A stretch of 64,000 bases of DNA from Mycteria americana. Lineage: Eukaryota; Chordata; Aves; Ciconiiformes; Ciconiidae. Position 1 is the stretch's first letter; each line of letters opens with the position of its first letter. The stretch covers positions 81,823,062-81,887,061 of the forward strand of contig NC_134367.1 of the NCBI RefSeq assembly GCF_035582795.1, in the 5' to 3' direction. Below the pieces are notes generated by a model. The model did not search any database and was not told the DNA's origin. It saw only the letters and a list, made by a program, of their open reading frames with translations. Positions 46,535 through 57,469 of the stretch are shown here, one piece after another. The position numbers and the translations under genes are program-made.

Positions 46535-47405
46535 TTTGGAGGGGCAGCTCTGGTGCCCTCGCTTTCCTCCCCCTTGTCTTCTCGTCAGAGGGGAAAGGGG
46601 AAAGTGTCTCTCGGGGGAAGGGAAAAACACAGCGGCCAAAGCCGCTCGCCCCAGCAGAGCTGGAAGAGTTAGTGTCACGGTCTCCTTCTTTCAGGAGTGT
46701 CTCTGACTTTTTTTCCCTCTGTCGATACCTCTAGGTGAAGCCTGTCGGCGACTGACAGCTCTTTCGGATGGCAAAAGAAAAAGAAAGGAAAAAAAGAAAA
46801 AAAAAAAAAGGGGTTAAGATTAATCTGCTAAACTCTTTTTCTTTCCCAATCCACGGTGCTCCTCCTTTTCTCCAGGAAGAAAAAAATAAAAATAAAAAAA
46901 TAAAAGCAACTTAATTCCCAACAGAGGCAGAGAAAATGCTCCCCAAGGAAGATTAAAAATCGGCGATCTGCAAATCCCTGCAGAGGCAGCGGCGGACGCG
47001 GCGGCAGCGGCGATAATTCCCGGTGCGGTGAGGTGCGGGAGCGGCTCTGCGCGGCTCTGCGCGGCTGCGCTCGCCCTGCGCACGTCGGGGCTGGCGGGTG
47101 TCAAACGGCAGCGGCGGCGGGCGGCAGGTCACGTCGGAGCCTTGATCCCCTTTTTTCCCTTTTTTTTTTTTTTTGCAAAAGAAGCGAAGCTCTCTTTCCT
47201 TGTTGTGGGCTTACTTTTGCTTTTAGAGGAATCCCAGCCAACAAAAATAAGCTCGTGTCTCAATAGCGGCGCACGGAGCGTGTCCGGGTGTGCTCCTACG
47301 GGGGAGGGAGGGGGTGCCGGCTCTGCTCGGCTCGGCTCTGCTGGGCTCGGCTCTGCTCTGCGCCGCGGCTCGGCGGCTCTCTCCGAGGGTGAAGCGCTAA
47401 GGATC
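46535..47405 (-). other. DLL1: DLL1 5' UTR (inferred extent)
   Basis: Region between the start codon and the inferred transcription start just below a TATA-like element at 47432-47437. It includes A- and T-rich tracts (46780-46920, 47155-47175) inside otherwise GC-rich DNA. The 5' edge rests only on the TATA-like position, so its length (about 870 nt) is uncertain; a closer start site is possible. Confidence 0.5.
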
Positions 47406-47480
47406 TGCCTCTCCTTGGGCGCCTGCCTCCCTTATATCCCGCCGGCCGCCTGCATGCCTAATGAGATGCAAATGAGCAGC
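47406..47480 (-). promoter_or_regulatory. DLL1: Putative DLL1 core promoter: TATA-like box and octamer
   Basis: Read on the minus strand, GGGATATAAGGG (TATA-like, 47432-47437) lies about 30 bases downstream of a perfect octamer ATTTGCAT (complement of 47466-47473). Position and orientation fit a start site near 47405 for DLL1. A POU octamer just above TATA is a recognised promoter arrangement. No start-site data are available, so use of this promoter is inferred. Confidence 0.55.
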
Positions 47481-48289
47481 CCCCCAATCTGGCTAGAGCT
47501 GTCACAAAGGAGCCACTTTTCCAAACCCTCCTCTCAATGGATCGCCAAATGGTCAGTGAGCTGTAAAATGTGCAACCCTCCTCCCCCTCCCCTCCGCGCT
47601 CACAAAACGTGCTCATTTACATTCCTGCAAATTTGGTAACCGCAAGAATCCCCCTTCTGCTGCGGGGAGAGGGTAACACCCCCTCTGCACCGGAGAGAGG
47701 CAGCGCAACGAGCTCCGGCGAGAAAACAACCCCGGGGACGGCGGGCTGCAATTACCTCTGGAAACGGGCAAAGCAGCCGCCGGGCCCCCAAAAAGTAACT
47801 AACTCACTCGCTGGTCACGACCACTCCAAGGGGCATCTTCGGCTTTAAAGGGACGAGGGAGGTGGGAGCCAGCGAGCCCCAACCAGGGGAATCTGATCCC
47901 TTGAAATTCACACCGCGTTTCCCCTGGCATAACCGGGACAATTGGGGAGGGGGGACGAATTTGAGCGAACCGAGCCGGCGCCGGCTCTTCCCCTGGCTCC
48001 GCTCACGGCGCTCATCCCGCCGGCAGAGGGAAGGGGGGTCCCCGGGGGTCCCCGGGGGTCCCGGCGGCGGGGGAGGGCGCGGGCGGCTCCGCGGAGGGAC
48101 CCGTGGAGGGGACCCGTCTGCGGGGCTCGGCGGGTCCCGTCCCCGCCACCGCCGCTGCCGGAGAGAGCCACCCGCTCCGCCCGGGTCCCGCACCCCTCTA
48201 TGATTATCATCATCATCGCCAGCAACCTCGCCCTCTCTCTCTCTCTTTTTTCCTCCTTCAGCTTAGTAAAAAGTGAGTTTGGTGTGTGT

Positions 48290-48415
48290 CGTTCGCGTGG
48301 CTGTCATTAAGGCCGTTTGTTATTGTGTGAGGGCTGAATCAGTTAGCTCTTTGTGCTCTCAGCTGTATGGTAATGTAGACAGCACCTGCTCCCTGCACAA
48401 TGCGAGGGAGAGAAA
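48290..48415 (-). promoter_or_regulatory. DLL1: Candidate DLL1 proneural enhancer (E-box plus POU motif)
   Basis: About 0.9 kb upstream of the inferred DLL1 start. CAGCTG (48360-48365) abuts TATGGTAAT (48366-48374), a POU-like half. A second E-box CACCTG is at 48383-48388, and SOX-like TTTGTTATTGTG is near 48316-48327. This resembles the composite bHLH/POU (Mash1 with Brn) element described for vertebrate Delta1 neural enhancers. Recognition is by motif layout and memory, not alignment. Confidence 0.6.
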
Positions 48416-48780
48416 GAGCTCCCCTCGGCGCACGCTACTGCCTCTACAACAATGTCCGCACATTTTTTAAAGAAATCCCTTCCAGCACTTCCCCCCTCCG
48501 TAAGAAAAAAAAAAAAAAAACCCAACCCAACTTTACCCCAACCGTCACCTTATTATTTTTTTACATATCCATCAGACACTAGAACTTTTGTTTTGATCTT
48601 AAAAACATGGAAAGGAGTTTACTGGTGCGGTGAAAGAGGGACCAGAGATGATTACCATTTGAGCAGCTTCTTAATGACGGATGGAAGCGGGGATAAAAGT
48701 TGGAGGGCGACTCTGGCATGTCACTCGGAGCGGGGTTTTCCACTTTGTTCGGGCCCTCTGTTTAAACACCTTGGGTAGGC

Positions 48781-49030
48781 GCAGGCGGATTCATTAGGAT
48801 GCAAGGTGTAACTGTCTCTGTAAATGTCATTTTAATTGTAACAGATCATTTCAGCGCAGATTAAGCTTGTGGGCGAAAGGAGAGGATTTGGCTACAATAA
48901 CCTCACTGTAGGTATGCCGTGCTAAAAGCCTTATTATGGCGACTTTATTGGGTTGAAACGTGCATTTGCATGGCAAAATGTGACTTTCATTGAAGCAGAT
49001 GTCTTGATCACAAATTATCCTACAATGCGC
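48781..49030. promoter_or_regulatory. Candidate conserved noncoding element upstream of DLL1
   Basis: AT-balanced block inside otherwise CpG-rich DNA. It holds homeodomain-type TTTAATTG (near 48831), GATTA (near 48859), SOX-like CTACAATAA (near 48892), octamer ATTTGCAT (48964-48971) and E-box CAGATG (48996-49001). Base composition and motif density suggest an enhancer; conservation was not tested. Confidence 0.4.
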
Positions 49031-50429
49031 TAGGAAAAAAAAATTCTTAAAGACTTCTTAGAGTAAAAGCATTGGGTAATACCAATTAAAAGAAAATCAC
49101 TAATGAGTTCATTCAGCCCAGCTCTTCTTGACTGTTCCAGGAGTGTAGCAGCCCACGTTCGTTTACTGGGGGTTCGGGGCACCCACCCCAAACCCAGGCC
49201 GGTACCCTCGGAACTTAAACAACCATCCAGACTTTTGCAACGACTCGCCGCCCAACACGTGCGTCCTTTACAGCCGGTTTCGGCCGAACGAGCCATCTGC
49301 ATACAGGTACTCTCCTTCTCCCCTCTCCCCGCCCCTCGACGCTTAAGAGAACGCTGAAATGTACAGGAATGTTTGTTGTTTTTTTTGTTTTTTTTTTTAC
49401 CCCGGAGTTATGTCTGGGCAGAGAGGGGAGCAGCGGTCCCGCAGGCACCGTGCGAGGGCGCGGGGAAGGCGGCCCGGGAGGGAGCGGAGCGGGCGGCGGA
49501 GGATGGGCCGCCCGCCCCCGCCGTGCCCAGCCTCTGCAGCGGGGAGCGGGGGGGTGCACCCCGCAGCAAGGCCGGATTTCACTGCACATTACTTTTGCCA
49601 CCTAGCGTCAACATCTTTTCAAGTGGCTTGCCGCTGCTTCGCAAACTTTGCTGCGGCGTTCTCCCCGGGAAAGAGAGAGAGAGGAAAAAAAAATCTTTTC
49701 GTATCGGGTTTACTAAGCGAGTGGGGCGGGGGAGGGGGGGCAATATCTGCCTGGAAATTTTTGGGTAGCTCGTCGGTGGAGGCGAGAAGTGATATATCAC
49801 CGCGGATCTTTTAATCTACGAGAGATAGAAAGTTGGTCCATTAGCATCCCCTTGCTTAAAAAACTGGAAATAAAAAGTTACACGCGCGAGGGCTTTAACC
49901 CAGCGATAGGGGAAAAAAAAAAAAAAAAAAAGCCCGAAAAAACTTGCCCCCAAATCCTTAACAACCCCCCTTCGGTACCGGGTATTTGTTAAATTGACGT
50001 GGCACAGATTTCTCGATTACCGCTGCTGAGCGTGACTGAAAGGCGCCGTGAGAGCCGGCAGGATCCTGCCCACGGCGCTCATTCTTCTCCGGCTTAATTT
50101 ATGCCACGCGATTCTGTATTGGGGAAATCAAGCAGAAAGCTCCTTTTTCTGCTTTTTTCCCCCCTCTCCCTCTCTCTTTCAGATGCCGGGCTAACGGGGA
50201 GACTGTTTAACTTAAGTGTTTCTATAGGAGGCTGTTGTAGTTTAACTCCTGCCCACCAGTAGCTGAGGCGAACAAAGGAGGGACTCGAGGTCTAACTATT
50301 CATCCATTCTCTGCACTTTAATTTTCATTGATTTCGAAGACAAGGGGAGCCCTTAGGGATTCTCGCTGAAGGGGGATGACACGCCTTTAGACGCGATCAG
50401 CCCCCCAGCCAGCCATCTGCTCCCAACCA

Positions 50430-51420
50430 AATGGCGCTTTTTCGCTCCCAACCGCGTGTCTCCGCACCGCGCTCGCCCGCCGCCCCCCGCCGCCCCCCGC
50501 GCCGCCCCCGCGGTGACAACCGCGCCCGCGCACCGCCACCGACCCCCGCTGCCGGGGACGGGCGGCCGGTCCCGCCCGACGGCCTGCCCGCCCGCGCCCG
50601 CCCCGCCGGGGTGAGCCGGCGGCGGGACCCCCCGGGGGCGGGCGCGGTGCCCGGGGCCCCGCCGGGGCGCGGTGACCCCGCACGGCCGGGACGCGGCGAG
50701 CCCGGCCCCGCCTGCCAGCGGCTCGCCGGGGCTGGTGGGGTATTGTGCGCTCCCTCCCTGCCCCTAATTGATACCCTTCCCGCAACGCCGGCCCCCCCTC
50801 CCGCCCCGGCGAGGATTTACGGTCCCGCCGCGCAGCAGCGCGGCCGAGAGCTCCGCATCAGCCGCAGCTTTTATTTCTAAGCGAGCCAGATTATGGGAAA
50901 AGTCACTTCAAAGCGGGGGGGGGGGGGGGGGGGCGGGGGGGAGCTGTTAATTAGGGCGACGGGCTGCCATCGCTGGCGCGCAACCCTGATTTTTCCCGGG
51001 ACGGAGGGCTCCGGGCATATGGCGAACGGTGCGTCGGCGGAGGGACGTGTACGTGTGGAGCTATGTGTAGCCGAGTGTGCATAATATTTTAATTAGGTCT
51101 CTAGTCCCCACGGAGGTATGTCTGCGCGGCTGCCCCTCCGCCGCAGCCCTCCCTGCACGCCCCCTTCACCTGTCGGGACGGGACGGGACGGGACGGGACG
51201 GGACGGGACGCGATGGAGGGCAGGCGGGGAGCCGCCGGGCCGCGGGTCGGGCTCCCCCGCCTGCCCCGGGCTCGGCAGCGTGCCCGGGGTGCCGGCGCTG
51301 CCCGGGGCCCCGCCGCCGGGCGCCCCGACCCGAGGCGGGTGGGCGGCGGGCGCGGGGGGCGTGGAGGTGCCGCGGTGGCGGAGGGGCGCTCCGCCGCCCT
51401 TGCCGTGTGCGGGGAGAGGG
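50430..51420. promoter_or_regulatory. CpG island between DLL1 and FAM120B
   Basis: Very high GC with abundant CpG, including a G19 run interrupted by one C and then G7 (50915-50941). No splice-joined coding exon was recognised. It could be a far upstream DLL1 control region or the promoter of a noncoding transcript. Confidence 0.55.
51175..51209. repeat. (GGGAC)7 pentanucleotide repeat
   Basis: Seven perfect GGGAC units in the CpG-rich DLL1-FAM120B interval, the same unit as in DLL1 intron 2. Both tracts run out into a GATGG sequence. Confidence 0.92.
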
Positions 51421-51474
51421 ATTAAGAAGTTTAGCGTGTAGGTTAGCCCAAAGTTGCAAAGGCATGTGCTGATT

Positions 51475-51650
51475 AGAATAAGAAAGGGCAGTCGCGTGGC
51501 TCAGCTGGCACACAGCGAGGCCAGATGATAGATAAGCAGCTCCGGGCCTTCCCTCCCCCCCAGCCCCCTTTTTCAAATCGCAAATCATCTGCTCCGGCCC
51601 TATCCTAGCCCCTCATTTTCATGACAATAGTTGTGTGTTTACCTGTGATC
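51475..51650. promoter_or_regulatory. Candidate enhancer in the DLL1-FAM120B interval
   Basis: Motif cluster: CAGCTG (51502-51507), CAGATG (51522-51527), GATAAG (51531-51536), CATCTG (51586-51591), SOX-like GACAATAG (51623-51630) and forkhead-like TGTTTAC (51636-51642). It sits about 4 kb upstream of DLL1 between two GC-rich segments. Function is inferred from motif content only. Confidence 0.4.
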
Positions 51651-52297
51651 CTGGGACCGACGGGGCATTCCTTTGTCTCCCGAGGAGATTACCGCAGCCA
51701 GCTGCTCTCCAACCCTTCCCTGAGCAAATCCCGAAGTGGCCCCTATATGTGTTTTACTGATTGCACACGAGGAGAAAGCGAGCCCCCCCCGCCCCCCCCC
51801 GCCCCGCTCCCCTGCGCTACTTGTTTGTTTGGGTTTGCTCCCTGGCTTGCTTCCGACGGGATTTTGCTCGTGGGAAACTACGAGGGATAAAGTCGGTCAC
51901 TCGTGTGCGTGAGCTGTCCTTGCTCCCAAAGCGGGAAGGGTGAAGGGCTGCGGACCCCTGCCAGGGCGCGCACCGCCCGCCCGGGGGGCAGAGCCGCGGG
52001 GCCTCCCGGGGACGAGGGGACATCAGGGGCCCCGGGGGAAGGAGGCTTCCCCCGGGCCCTCGGGCTCCCCCCGGTCCGGGACAGCATCTTCCCCCCAAAC
52101 TTCCCGTGGGTGCCCCGGGCCGGGCGGGTCCCGCTGCCTCCCCCGGTCTCAGCTCTGGGACACGGCGATTCAAATACTCTCACTGCCCGCGCCCCTCTGG
52201 GCAGCAGCTCAGCCTCCCATTTGGAGAACTGGCCTCCTTGCCCCCCTTTCACTCCGAGGACACTCACGATCTTCGCCACTCTAAAAAACACGGATGG

Positions 52298-52356
52298 CGT
52301 TTGTAACAGATGACCTTCTGAGGTCCCTTCCAACCCGAAATAGCCCGTGATCCTGG
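52298..52356 (+). mobile_element. Short CR1 tail remnant
   Basis: About 55 bases: gatgaccttctgaggtcccttccaacccgaaat ... gtgatcctgg. Resembles the last segment of CR1, degraded at the terminal repeat. Confidence 0.6.
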
Positions 52357-53379
52357 ACCCTGTGCCCCAGCACCCCGCCTGCCCCATCGGGCAAGCCCAG
52401 CATAACCCCGTGCAGCACTGAGGCCTGGCTTGTCTCGGCGCGGTGTCACAGAGCAGGGAGGGGGAGTGACTGGGCTCAGATCATGTACGTGGGATAAAAA
52501 ACATGACGGCACTTCTCAGAAAAATGTTTTGCATTCCGGCTACGAGATTTCGCTGGATGGCTAGAAATACTCCCTTCTACTACCGACTTCAGTAGCAATA
52601 CTCGCTGCGTTCACCAGTTCTCATAGGGAAACCCTCTCGTCTCTTTTCCCCGGTTTTATTGTTCATCATCTTAAGCCAGAACTGTAAATAGTAGCTGCAA
52701 ACTACCACTCCTGACAGTAGCCGCACAGACCACTCTTCCTCTTCCCTGTGACAGCCAGCACAGTGTGCCGCCGTACCGTACTGCATTTCATGCACGAAGG
52801 GTTTTTCTGTTCCCCTGTGGCCTGCAGCCCCCTTTGCACGGTGTGCACGTCTTGTGCATTGTGCGCTGGCTGCAGCGCAAAACCTGCTGTTAATAAACTT
52901 TGGGGGGGGGGGGGAGCAGTTCAATCGTATGTTTCCAGGGCTCTCCGAGCCACTTCCAATTTGCGTCGTTTTTATTTCTTTCCGCATCTATGTGCGGGGA
53001 AGGCGGGGGGGAGAAGGGGGCAGAAACTCCTCTGCAGAAGGTGATTATGAGAGAGAGGATGGGTATGGATGGGGCGGACCCAAGCTTTTGGAAATGCTCT
53101 CCCCTTTTCTGAGAGCATCTGCCCGGAGACGAACAGATGTGGGCACCTGCGGTGACAGGCCACATATGCTCCGTCCTATTCACAGGCATTCAGACACGGC
53201 TACAATGGCGAGGCTTTGTGCACGCGGAGTCACCAAATATATTAATCTGTGCTCCCCTGAGCACCGCTCTGTTTAATTTTTCACCGGCAATCACATCTGA
53301 TCTAATCCTCCCACCGGCTCCCCCACGTCCCTCTTTCCCCCCTGACAAGATGTGAAGTTATTCAGGTCCCCACCTGTTG

Positions 53380-54480
53380 CCGGCGGGGTGGAAGCGGGTC
53401 GCGCTGCCGGCACGCCGGCAGCCAGGCCGCCATCCCGCGCTGCGCGCCGGGGCGCGCCCCGGGGAACCGGGGGCTCCCCTCCGCGGGCCAGCGCCGCGCA
53501 GAGCAAGGCAAGCTCGGCCCCCTCCCCTCCCCTCCCCTCCCCGCGCCGGGCCGGGCCGGGCCGGGCCGGGCCCTGCTGGAGCCGCCCGCCAGGCCGCCGT
53601 GGGCCGCTTTGTTCACCCGAGGCCAGCGCCGCTCAGCAGGCCGCGCAGCCAAGGGGCGACATAAATCTCCCGTGTGCGACTCGGGGGTTTTCAAGCCATT
53701 TCGGTGCGCGACGCTTTCATCTCCCCACGTCCCCCCCCCCGTCCCGGCTGGGTTTGTTCGGGGGCACAATGGCCCCTCCGGCCCCATTGTGGCCGTACAA
53801 AGCCGAGGGACACCAGGCCGCGGGCGGGGACAGCCGCGGTTCAAACCAGCCCGGCCCCCCCTCGACCCCCCGCCCGCTGTCATGCGAAGGGGCCCGCTGC
53901 AGCCGGCTGTCCCCGGCAGCGCGGGCGGGGACGGCGCTACCAGCGGGCAGGGCGGGGGGCGGGCAGGGACAGGGACGGCAACAGCCCCGTCCCCTCAGGC
54001 CCGGCCGGCCCGCCCGCCGGGCGCATGCGCAGCCCCGCCCCCGCGGGAAGCGGAAGCGCAGGCTCGGGTCAGTGTCGGGGTGCCGTTAGGAGGGGGCGGG
54101 TGGCTGTTTAACGGCCATGCCGCGCGGGGGGTAGTGCGGGGGGGTGGAGGGTCTGGGGCTTGTCGGGGGTGGGAGCGGCTGGAGCCCCGGTTCTTGCTCG
54201 CAGCATGTCCCGGGTGCCGCACGGCCTCCCGAGGGAGGGGCTCGGCCCTTCTGGGGCTGGACGCGGCGGCCCTCGCACCTCGCCCGGTGCAGGCTTCGGC
54301 CCGCTCCTCAGCGGCGGGAGGTACCGCCGGCCCTTCACCTGCCTGCCTGCGGCCTCCCTCTCTCGTGCCTCTGGGACAGGCTCCGGCCCTTCAAGGCAGT
54401 GGGGGGCTGCGGGCCTGTCCGTGCGCTGCTGCCCGTCAGAAGTGGAGGGCTTTGCTCCTCGTCCCTTGTGCTGTGGGCCC
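53380..54480. promoter_or_regulatory. FAM120B: FAM120B CpG-island promoter region
   Basis: TATA-less island upstream of the plus-strand gene. A perfect NRF1 palindrome GCGCATGCGC at 54021-54030 is followed by a GC box (about 54033-54042) and two ETS-type GGAA cores (about 54045-54054). This is a housekeeping promoter pattern. The untranslated first exon should start close to here. Possible donors are CGG|GTCAGT near 54065 and GAG|GTACCG near 54319; I cannot choose between them. Confidence 0.6.
53515..53572. repeat. (CCCCT)n followed by (GGGCC)n repeat
   Basis: A tract of CCCCT units (to about 53542) is followed by five GGGCC units (about 53547-53572), inside the CpG island upstream of FAM120B. 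Confidence 0.9.
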
Positions 54481-54716
54481 CGGCTAGAGGGCTCTTGTGA
54501 GGGCTGGAGCTGTTATGCTGAACGTTACTGCCAACAACCTTTTGCAATGCTGTGCATTACTATGGGCATAATAAAATTTGTATCGTGGTAGTTGCTTGCT
54601 GACAAGATGAAGTTTAGTGGTATTATCAGCTGTTGCAGAGGTCATCTCTGAATTTTTGTGTCTACAAAACTGAGGGCGAAAACGTTTTTGATTATTTCAG
54701 TTTGTGAAGAAAACTT

Positions 54717-54738
54717 CCCCCCCCCCCCCCCCCCCCCC
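54717..54738. repeat. Poly(C) tract, 22 bases
   Basis: Uninterrupted C22 in FAM120B intron 1. Confidence 0.9.
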
Positions 54739-55799
54739 GCAGATTCATGCATTTGATAGTAGTGCAGTTGAGATCCTACGGTAACCCAAGATCTCTATTT
54801 CATACAAGTAACATTAGAAATAAGCATCCAGCCTTAAACTGTTCATCTGTTGCACAGAATGTGCATGTTTTCCACTCTTGGGAAACTTAGTATGACACCA
54901 TAAAACATTTCAGTCCTGATTCTGCCAGCTTTACGGAGGTGCCTCTGATGAAAGTACTTGTCAAGTCAGTAGATTTTACTTGTTTTCTGCTGCTGTGATG
55001 GATTATTTCCTTAACATGACTGCTACTGTTTAGTAGTGAAACAGGATGGTTGCCAGAATATAAACTCTTATTTTTTATTACACTTTCAGTGAATGTGTTT
55101 GATAGTAATATTAAAATGCTAGTAGTGGCCAAGGTGCTTGCTTATGTGTTTGAGTGTGAACTTGCTATTGATTAAGCTAAACTAGTACTGGTAATGGAAA
55201 TTTTTCTGATAATCTCTGTATCATAGACTTGTTTCAATTGTTAGGCAAGAAGAGTGCTTCAAATACAGATGTGAGGAGGTGGGAAAATGTTTCTTTCCAT
55301 TTATTACAGTACAGTATAGCTAGTAAGTTGTTTACCACACTTCTTGCTCTAGGTGTTTAGCCACTATGGACAGAATCTGTACTGAATCATAACTAAAACT
55401 TGCTTGGACGCGATGCATTTTTGCAGAAGTAAGACCTACCATGGCATACGGTCTGTGTAGTGACCTCAGATCATTTAGTCTGACCGCATGTGTTAGTGAC
55501 TGAAAGATGAAGACTTTCACACCCGTTGCTAGGTCTCCATGGAAAGTAATAAAAAGCAACAACCTACCAGTGCTCAAACCGTTTGGAATCAGAGGTGCAG
55601 CTTTCCTGGAAAAGCAAATGGCTGGAGTCCTAAGGGCACCCAGGTAACACTGGAAGTAGCATCATAGAGAGAGCAGTGCCCTACCTTGTATCTATGTGCA
55701 GCAATGAAGCAGATTCATACACATTTATTTCTGATTTTATAACAATGAGGTCTACTGTATGCCCTCAGCTTTATTTTGTATGTATTTCATATTGCATTA

Positions 55800-56010
55800 T
55801 ATAAGGAAGAAATTTTTTACGATGAGGGTGGTGAAACATGAATGAGTTGCCCAGAGAGGTGGTAGATGCCCCATCCCTGGAAACACTCGAGGTCAGGTTG
55901 GACAAGGCTCTGAGCAACCTGATCTAGTTGAAGATGTCCCTGCTCGTGGCAGGGGGGTTATACTAGCTGACCTTTAAAGGTCCCCTCCAACCCAAACCAT
56001 TCTATGATTA
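55800..56010 (+). mobile_element. FAM120B: CR1 LINE 3' end in FAM120B intron 1
   Basis: aaggaagaaattttttac, tgcccagagaggtggtagatgcccc, ggttggacaaggctctgagcaacctgatct, cctttaaaggtcccctccaacccaaaccattctatgatt. About 200 bases of CR1 3' end in the same orientation as the gene, 5'-truncated. Confidence 0.93.
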
Positions 56011-57469
56011 AAGAGGATGGTATTCAAAAACTATATCTGGAGGGTATTAGATATTTAGGTTCCAAGGACTCAGGAATACTGTCAATTCACAATACTTTTG
56101 TGAATTCAACTTCCTTTTTTTCTTTTTGTATGCCATAAGCATGTATATTGTAATGTAACACTCCTGAGACAGTCTGTAATTGAAATGTCAGAAATCAGCA
56201 GTGTGAAAACCAGGAAAAATTGTACCTGTTTAATTAAAACATAGTGAATTTCTTCACTGTTTAATTGAGAAGAGATTTGACTTTTGAGTAAAATAAAACC
56301 AAAACAGATTTTCTGAGAATAAAGAAGAAAACAAAGCTTGATGGAGCTTGTTACCTCCATCTTTCATTGGAAGGTCATTTAAAATAAAATGGTGCTGTGG
56401 TAGAGGAAATGCTGTAGTAGGGGAAAGAGCACATCTATCGTAGAGGCTGTGCCAAACTTCTTTGCACTGAGATTTCTAGAAATAAAAATGGAGGTCATCA
56501 ACGGTTTTAATTTTATCCCACAACTCACTCTCTACAGAATGTGTAAATTGGTTCATTTGGCATGCTATTAAGTTCTGCCACAGAATTCAGAGACTCTTCT
56601 TCAGTCTTTTGGTATTTCCTAAACTGAAAATAGGCTTATTCCATTTTTAATTATTTAATGTCTAGCTAATGTTTGCATGTGTGTCTTTTAAAATAGATTG
56701 GTTCAAAATTGCTGTGCGTGTTAGAAATCCCATTGAACATATTAACTTCACTATTAATGATGGTCAGATTTGTAGATTCACAAAATACAGGTAAACCTCT
56801 AATTCTTTAAACAGGTCTTGAATATCATGCCTTCAAATGGCAGGATGGTAAAATGGATTGAATTTCTGATTCAAAGCAGAACTGATACTACCAAAACCAT
56901 TCCAGAAGTAGAGGTATTGCAACTGGTGCCATATCAATGGACTGCTGTCTATAAACTCAGATGGTAACTGAGCCATTTGCATAATCAAGATATAAGACTG
57001 ATTTCCAAAGTTATTCAGTGTTTGTCTCCACTGACTTCAATTAAAGGCATTTGTATACTTTTAGTGTGAAAATCAAGCCATTAATTCCTGTGTTGTACAC
57101 TGACGGCTAAGATGTTCTAAAGCTTTTAATTATGTCTATACTTGTTCTTCTAGCAGCATGTACTTTTCTATATTTTACACTATTAATCTGAAATTTTTAA
57201 AGTCATATTTATGAAAACCTTTTGATATTTAGAGTTTTCACTGATATAAAGAGCAGAAGTGGAAGGCAAAGTGAATGGGCACTTACGTCCAGTTTGTTGA
57301 ATGGAAGAAAACTGGTTCAAACTGTTTAAAGGCCAGGACAATGCAACAAGCTATCAGCAAAAGCAGAAAAATAACAGTTCAGTTTCCAAGCTGCTGGTTT
57401 TTTGATTGTAGAATTTCATTATGTTTCTCAGTATTGCATTTTAGAATGTTTTTATTTTTCTTCTTTCAG

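Larger units (their letters stand above)
54500..57469 (+). other. FAM120B: FAM120B intron 1 (inferred)
   Basis: AT-rich noncoding DNA between the CpG island and the first coding exon. It holds a C22 tract (54717-54738) and a CR1 tail (55800-56010). No other gene seen. Confidence 0.7.

Noticed and set aside
53352-54487. Frames of 245 and 292 codons in the FAM120B CpG island
   Set aside because: Composition-driven frames in a CpG island; the FAM120B start codon is clearly at 57496.
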